Below, one piece after another: positions 6,167-10,076 of a stretch of DNA of 10,076 nt. A program made the position numbers and the translations under genes. Position 1 is the first letter of the stretch; each line of letters starts with the position of its first letter. The stretch is from contig JANXZD010000470.1 in assembly GCA_025355705.1 (NCBI GenBank), forward strand, positions 1-10,076, read 5' to 3'. Source of the DNA: Bacteroidota bacterium (GTDB lineage Bacteria > Bacteroidota > Ignavibacteria > UBA10030 > UBA8401). Under the pieces are notes generated by a model that saw only the letters and a program-made list of their open reading frames with translations, was not told the origin of the DNA and searched no databases.

Positions 6167-7300
6167 ATGAAAAATTATTCTATCCTCTTTCTCTTTCTAC
6201 TTTATGCTTGTACAAATCAATCCAAAACATCCAAGACAACTGTTCCCGCAGATTCACTTCACATTCAAAAAAACAAATGGATTGAACGTTCGTATTTAAT
6301 TGGTAAACAATTCTATAAAGTATATACCCCCGCTTGGGAAGGTGCGAATGGTGCAATCGGAGATGCATATCTCTTCAAAGCAACAAATGACTCTTCCCTT
6401 CTCCGGCGTTATTTATACCAATACGATCTAAAACAAATGAACAATGGAACATGGGTTGATGACCGCGCATGGATCTGCCTTGCCGAATTATATTGGTGGG
6501 AATTCTCTGGGCGAAAACAAATGCAATGGGTCGAGGATGCAAAGGTTCGATATCTTGATGCACGCAAGGAAGGAAGACTTTCTTCGCACGAAGGATTTTG
6601 GAGTTGGTATAATTACCCCCCGAACGCAAACATCAACGAACAGATCATTACCAACAGTAATATGAATCAGCTAGTTGCCGTTGCGTGTAAATTATTTGAA
6701 GCGACCGGCGACAGAAGATTTTTGGAAGATGCATTAACAGTATGGAATGGCAACGGAAAAATCCCGGGAATTGAAAAGACCTTCTATCGCGGAAATGGCA
6801 TCTGGCAAGGCAAAGGTGGTCTTGCAGCATTCGGGAAACAACTTCCGTGGGAGTCAGCAAGTTATCTATCGGTATTGGCAGCATTATATCACGCAACACA
6901 CGACGTGAAATACAAAACAATCGCCATTGCTTCCGCAAAACATATTCTCAATACAAAAACAAAATGGATCGATTCAATCGATTGCTACCAAATACACATG
7001 GACGGCAATGGCGCATTCGTCCATTTTTTATTAGATGCGTACGAGATTGCACCGAATGAGTTGTCAGAAATTCCCGGAATTGTAGAAAAGATGCTGGAAC
7101 ATGTTTGGACGAACAATCACGGAAAAGCGACCGTCACATTGCATCGCGAACTTGACCACGCAATCCGCAATGGATGGAATCCGAACGGCGGCGAAGATGG
7201 ATATGGAGTTGATGAGATTGGAACTGTTCACGCACAATCACAGGCGCTGAGAGCGTTTGGAGTGTTTGCGTATTTCAAAACTCTCTCGCAAAGCCGCTAA
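6167..7300 (+). CDS. Lipoprotein, predicted (alpha/alpha)-barrel glycoside hydrolase, GH76-like
   Basis: 377 residues. The N-terminus is a lipoprotein signal: a short hydrophobic stretch to LLYAC with the lipidated cysteine at 15 (Tyr at -2 is unusual), then a Ser/Thr/Lys linker. The rest is alpha-helical and Trp-rich with repeated helix pairs, as in (alpha/alpha)6 barrels. WVDDRAWICLAELYWWE (96-112) carries an Asp pair (98-99) placed like the catalytic DD of GH76 alpha-1,6-mannanases. GFWSWYN (143-149), IITNSNMNQLVAVACKLFEATGD (160-182) and the ESASYLSVLAALYHATHD repeat fit that fold. Substrate and activity are not certain, and another six-hairpin family is possible. The gene follows the M1 peptidase after 61 bases with a hairpin between, so cotranscription is possible. 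Its last codons lie in a short GCAAAG repeat and overlap the stop of the opposing gene. Confidence 0.8.
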   Translation: MKNYSILFLFLLYACTNQSKTSKTTVPADSLHIQKNKWIERSYLIGKQFYKVYTPAWEGANGAIGDAYLFKATNDSSLLRRYLYQYDLKQMNNGTWVDDRAWICLAELYWWEFSGRKQMQWVEDAKVRYLDARKEGRLSSHEGFWSWYNYPPNANINEQIITNSNMNQLVAVACKLFEATGDRRFLEDALTVWNGNGKIPGIEKTFYRGNGIWQGKGGLAAFGKQLPWESASYLSVLAALYHATHDVKYKTIAIASAKHILNTKTKWIDSIDCYQIHMDGNGAFVHFLLDAYEIAPNELSEIPGIVEKMLEHVWTNNHGKATVTLHRELDHAIRNGWNPNGGEDGYGVDEIGTVHAQSQALRAFGVFAYFKTLSQSR

Positions 7301-7311
7301 GATGCAAAGAA
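7288..7311. repeat. Three 8-bp GCAAAGnn units across two convergent stop codons
   Basis: GCAAAGCC, GCTAAGAT and GCAAAGAA run head to tail with an 8-base period. They encode the last residues of the plus-strand glycosidase-like protein (QSR-stop) and of the minus-strand HXXEE protein (FFAS-stop); the TAA and the opposing TAG share bases 7298-7299. The wording recalls the CGCAAAGACGCAAAG-type strings found between genes in other bacteria. Confidence 0.45.
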
Positions 7312-7854
7312 TGCGTTAGTAATAAATTGTGCTATCAAATGGTTGAAATACACAACCGGTAAATACGCAATCAATCCAATAAAAATGCAATCCCGAATCG
7401 TATCTTTTGACACAATTCTCTCTTGCCACACTCTTTTATAAAGATAAACCGAAAACGGAATATTCAACAAAACTGCCGTTATTGTTCCTGGATTATACAT
7501 TCCTAACACAAACAAGCCGCTGATGTGAGGCATCAATGCATTCCAAAAGATGATCGCTTGTAATATCAAAAGAATTGATAATTTTTTTGTCGTTCGTTTG
7601 CCTTGTAAACAAATGAATGTTACCAAGAATGGGATAATTGTTACGAGAAAAAGCGAAACATCTAACTGCGTTGTTGAGAATTGAAGATGTTCGAAGAATG
7701 GAATTGTCGTACGGAGTTCCGAAAGATGCACCGACATCCATTGAGTCATTGTCAGCGCTTCTTCCAGATTGTGGATTGAAAGAATGATTGGAATAGACCA
7801 AAATAATCGTTTTATGTCGGGATGTGTCATTGAGAAATATACGAACTCAACCAT
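7297..7854 (-). CDS. HXXEE-domain integral membrane protein
   Basis: 185 residues with about five hydrophobic segments (near 18-30, 65-83, 92-108, 123-138 and 157-178). The family signature HNLEE is at 28-32 inside the first segment, and the second conserved part NALMPHISG (105-113) is followed by YNPGTITAVLLNIP (120-133), both typical of HXXEE proteins. Their function is unknown; the conserved His and Glu residues in the membrane suggest metal binding or catalysis, which is inference. The ATG at 7854 lies only about 16 bases from the T-run of the preceding terminator and lacks a Shine-Dalgarno site; the in-frame ATG at 7830 (MTHPD) leaves more room for a promoter and may be the true start. 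The gene meets the glycosidase-like gene tail to tail with a 4-base overlap and has no obvious functional tie to its neighbours. Confidence 0.85.
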   Translation of the reverse strand: MVEFVYFSMTHPDIKRLFWSIPIILSIHNLEEALTMTQWMSVHLSELRTTIPFFEHLQFSTTQLDVSLFLVTIIPFLVTFICLQGKRTTKKLSILLILQAIIFWNALMPHISGLFVLGMYNPGTITAVLLNIPFSVYLYKRVWQERIVSKDTIRDCIFIGLIAYLPVVYFNHLIAQFITNAFFAS

Positions 7855-7870
7855 TCACACAATAATGATT

Positions 7871-7902
7871 TAAAAAATAAAAGGACGGCCAACTGACCGT
7901 CC
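7871..7902 (-). terminator. Intrinsic terminator of the endonuclease gene
   Basis: On the minus strand GGACGGTC pairs with GGCCGTCC (one G-T pair) around an AGTT loop, followed by TTTTATTTTTTA. It lies 39 bases after the endonuclease stop and ahead of the HXXEE gene, so these two genes should be separate transcripts. Confidence 0.85.
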
Positions 7903-7941
7903 CACTATAACAGTTAACGATGTAAATTTTGAACGGTTCAA

Positions 7942-9372
7942 TTATTTCATCAATATCAATTTTTTCGTTGCCGTAAAATTACCAGACTGCAATGTGCAGA
8001 AATATACCCCATTAGAGAATCCCGTTGCATTCCATTGGATGGAATAGAGTCCTGCATCTTTTTGTTCATTTACCAATGTGGCAATTTCTTTCCCAAGGAC
8101 ATTATACACTTTCAATGTTACAACATTTCTTATTGGTAATTGATAACTGATCACTGTCGAAGGGTTGAAGGGATTGGGATAATTTTGCAATAACAAAAAT
8201 GAATTCACTTGTGCAAATTTTTCTTCAACTGCATTGACTCCAGATGTTTTTACCGTGATCGTTGTATCATTCATGGTTACATTATTGATACTCTTTAGAT
8301 TCTTAAGCTGGATGGAATATGTTGTCCCGAACGCTAGAGAAGGAACGCTAAGAGATATCTTTGAGACATCAAAATTTACTCCCCATTGAATGCTTGACGG
8401 ATTTCCAATTGAATGATCGATAATAAAATTTGTCTTTGTCACTGCTGACACCGAATCAAGGTATCGGGAAAAATCGATAATAATTGATGTGGTATTTAGA
8501 TTCATCACGGAAACAACTGCCGGTGACATTGAGGTCTGCCATATCTCTGCGGCGAATTCCGGGTGATCAATGAATGGATTTCGATTATTTTGAATAGCAA
8601 AGATTGCATTGTTTCTATTGATCTCTTTTACACTAACGGTGTCAAGTGTATGCCATGAGAACAAAAGATTTGCATACCATGGAAGCAGATCAGCTTTATT
8701 TGTTCCGTCGCTTGTTGACCATCCCGCATCTTCAGTGTAATACCTTGTGGACATATAAAAATGTCCGCGCGCTAAGTCCCCTTTATATGCGGTGATCGGT
8801 TCAAACACCGTACCGCTGAATCCGGGAAATGTATTCGGTCCTAATTTGCTTCCGTTTTGTGAAGTCCATGTTGGAGCGGAAACGTTTCCGTAGTTATAAT
8901 TATTTCTTCTGCCGTTAACATAACCATCAGTTGGGAAAAGATGAAAGAGATCGGAATACATCGGTGTAAGATCACTGAACCAGCTTTTTGGCCATGAGTG
9001 TTCACGATTGTAACAACTATTTTCGCCACTATAATTGCCGCATTGATTTGTCGAAAATGTGTACTCATATGGCGGCGTTCCACCAGGAATATCGGAATAC
9101 ATATCCCATACCTTTCCATTAGACTTTTTATCGGTACTCTGAAACGCTGTCCACAGAGCATCATAACTAATGGAAGTATGACCTTTGATAATATTATGCA
9201 ATGCTAAACGAAGAGCGGTACCGTATAATTTATAAGCACCGTCATAATAATCGACAACTTTCGGGGATTGAATTTTAGTTTCACGTGAGATAATATTTGA
9301 TTGCCCAAAAAGTGATGTAAGAAGGGAAAACGTTAACAACAAGGCAAATGTGAAAATTGTATAAAATTTCAT
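7942..9372 (-). CDS. Secreted endonuclease I with Ig-like domain and T9SS sorting tail
   Basis: 476 residues from the ATG at 9372; an in-frame TTG at 9387 adds five residues and is less likely. Signal peptide 1-23 (cleavage near LFG-QSN). Residues about 41-280 form an endonuclease I (EndA/Dns/Vvn) domain: YYDGAYKLYGTALRLALHN, the NREHSWPKSWF box (122-132) with catalytic His125, DLFHLFPTDGYVNGRRNN (141-158), GDLARGHFYMSTRY (198-211) and NRNPFIDHPEFAAEIW (263-278). C111 and C120 could form a disulfide. Residues about 283-377 resemble an SbsA-type Ig-like domain. Residues 393-476 are a type A T9SS sorting domain (QNYPNPFNPST, LKVYNVLGKEIATLV, GVYF, KKLILMK), which should send the enzyme to or through the outer membrane. 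The likely role is degradation of external DNA or RNA for nutrients. A weak promoter guess is TTGGAG (9425-9430) and GATAAT (9401-9406) on the minus strand. Confidence 0.95.
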   Translation of the reverse strand: MKFYTIFTFALLLTFSLLTSLFGQSNIISRETKIQSPKVVDYYDGAYKLYGTALRLALHNIIKGHTSISYDALWTAFQSTDKKSNGKVWDMYSDIPGGTPPYEYTFSTNQCGNYSGENSCYNREHSWPKSWFSDLTPMYSDLFHLFPTDGYVNGRRNNYNYGNVSAPTWTSQNGSKLGPNTFPGFSGTVFEPITAYKGDLARGHFYMSTRYYTEDAGWSTSDGTNKADLLPWYANLLFSWHTLDTVSVKEINRNNAIFAIQNNRNPFIDHPEFAAEIWQTSMSPAVVSVMNLNTTSIIIDFSRYLDSVSAVTKTNFIIDHSIGNPSSIQWGVNFDVSKISLSVPSLAFGTTYSIQLKNLKSINNVTMNDTTITVKTSGVNAVEEKFAQVNSFLLLQNYPNPFNPSTVISYQLPIRNVVTLKVYNVLGKEIATLVNEQKDAGLYSIQWNATGFSNGVYFCTLQSGNFTATKKLILMK

Positions 9373-9470
9373 GTAAATAGTTCCCAAGTAATAGATTTCA
9401 ATTATCCATTTAAGTTACAAGAATCTCCAATGAATTCATAACCACAGGTCATTAAAATTCTTTCATTGTA

Positions 9471-10076
9471 TTATTGTCTACCGATTGGATAATTAGGTTT
9501 TATATCTAACGGTTGGAATTTCAAATCACTTTCATTCCCCATTCTATCAACTGCTGATACGGCAATGCCGTTTAACTTTTCTATTGATTCATCCACCTTC
9601 ACTTCGCCATTTCTGTTACGCGATTCTTTACGAACTATTCTAGTCAGAGGAATTACGAATGAACTATCGTCGCGATTACGGATGATGGTACTCCAATTCT
9701 TTTCATATTGAAAATAGACTACGGTTCTGAAAACATCGCTTTTATTATTATGACTCCACGAAATTGTCATTGTATCATTTGCAATGGTTGAATTGACAAC
9801 CGGTGATGAAGGTGCATCATTATCAAGCCATGGTGAAGGCGGAACAAGTGCTTGTTTTTGATACGGTCCGTTTTTTAAAACAGGATTTAAAGCGCTGCTG
9901 TCTCTCATAAATGATTTCATACTAAAATGCACTTGGCCGGGAGCATCCGGAATAATGCCACGCGTGATCATGATCTGATTGAATATTTCGTCAGCAGTCT
10001 TCTCTTCCCGCGGTCGATTGATGATCATTCCAGGCCATAGATTTCTCCTCTGCGTATTTTCTTTTGCCCACCAGCC
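9471..10076 (-). CDS. C-terminal part of a GHL10/YngK-type family-10-like glycoside hydrolase, 5' end beyond window
   Basis: The frame is open to the right edge, so the 201 codons here are the C-terminus of a longer protein; the first ATG inside the window (10028) is not its start. The visible N-terminal part, with WWAKENTQRRNLWPGM, the EIFNQIMITRG helix and GQVHFSMKSFM, matches from memory the end of the TIM-barrel domain of family-10-like glycosyl hydrolases (DUF187, GHL10, YngK), exported enzymes thought to act on glycans. After a PPSPWLD linker, about residues 93-200 form a beta-rich Fn3/Ig-like domain (TMTISW, VVYFQYEK, GIAVSAVDRMGNESD). No T9SS tail follows. It lies 98 bases ahead of the endonuclease gene in the same direction with no terminator seen between, so partial cotranscription is possible. 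The catalytic residues are outside the window. Confidence 0.8.
   Translation of the reverse strand, partial: GWWAKENTQRRNLWPGMIINRPREEKTADEIFNQIMITRGIIPDAPGQVHFSMKSFMRDSSALNPVLKNGPYQKQALVPPSPWLDNDAPSSPVVNSTIANDTMTISWSHNNKSDVFRTVVYFQYEKNWSTIIRNRDDSSFVIPLTRIVRKESRNRNGEVKVDESIEKLNGIAVSAVDRMGNESDLKFQPLDIKPNYPIGRQ

Noticed and set aside
7855..7870. Promoter for the HXXEE gene directly ahead of the ATG at 7854
   Set aside because: Only 16 bases remain before the terminator T-run and no -10/-35 pair is visible; this argues for the later ATG at 7830 or an unrecognised promoter type.

Overview
The window looks like a chromosomal segment from a member of the Bacteroidota/Chlorobiota/Ignavibacteriota group. 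The best clue is the C-terminal tail of the endonuclease gene (a NYPNPFNPST-type start, a LKVYNVLGKEIATLV core and a KKLILMK end), a type IX secretion (T9SS) sorting signal of the form common in Ignavibacteria and relatives. AT-rich DNA, weak ribosome binding sites and REP-like spacer repeats fit this. The exact lineage is inference.

Left part (1-4093, all minus strand): a lipid-modification block. In transcription order it holds a membrane fatty-acid desaturase with its own strong terminator; a 110-residue DUF1475-like membrane protein; a DUF1295 (steroid 5-alpha-reductase-like) membrane protein; a SAM-dependent methyltransferase of the cyclopropane-fatty-acid-synthase superfamily; and, 10 bases further on, an FAD-dependent amine-oxidase-like protein that runs off the left edge. 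The last four probably form one unit that alters unsaturated acyl chains of membrane lipids. The methyltransferase resembles coclaurine N-methyltransferase-like proteins more than E. coli Cfa. The two wider gaps inside the unit are filled by REP/MITE-like palindromic repeats.

Middle part (4252-7300, plus strand): an exported M1 aminopeptidase of the leukotriene A4 hydrolase type, full length with all main catalytic residues, then a hairpin and a lipoprotein that looks like an (alpha/alpha)-barrel glycoside hydrolase of the GH76 kind. They may supply amino acids and sugars from outside the cytoplasm.

Right part (7297-10076, minus strand): an HXXEE-family membrane protein that meets the glycosidase gene tail to tail with a 4-base overlap; a clear intrinsic terminator; a secreted endonuclease I with an Ig-like domain and a T9SS tail; and the C-terminal part of a family-10-like (GHL10/YngK type) glycoside hydrolase cut by the right edge. 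The middle and right parts together look like an exo-enzyme region for degrading polymers.

No tRNA, rRNA, CRISPR array or transposase gene was seen. No intergenic gap exceeds 160 bases. The most interesting item is the lipid-modification unit; I see no proof of an entirely new system.
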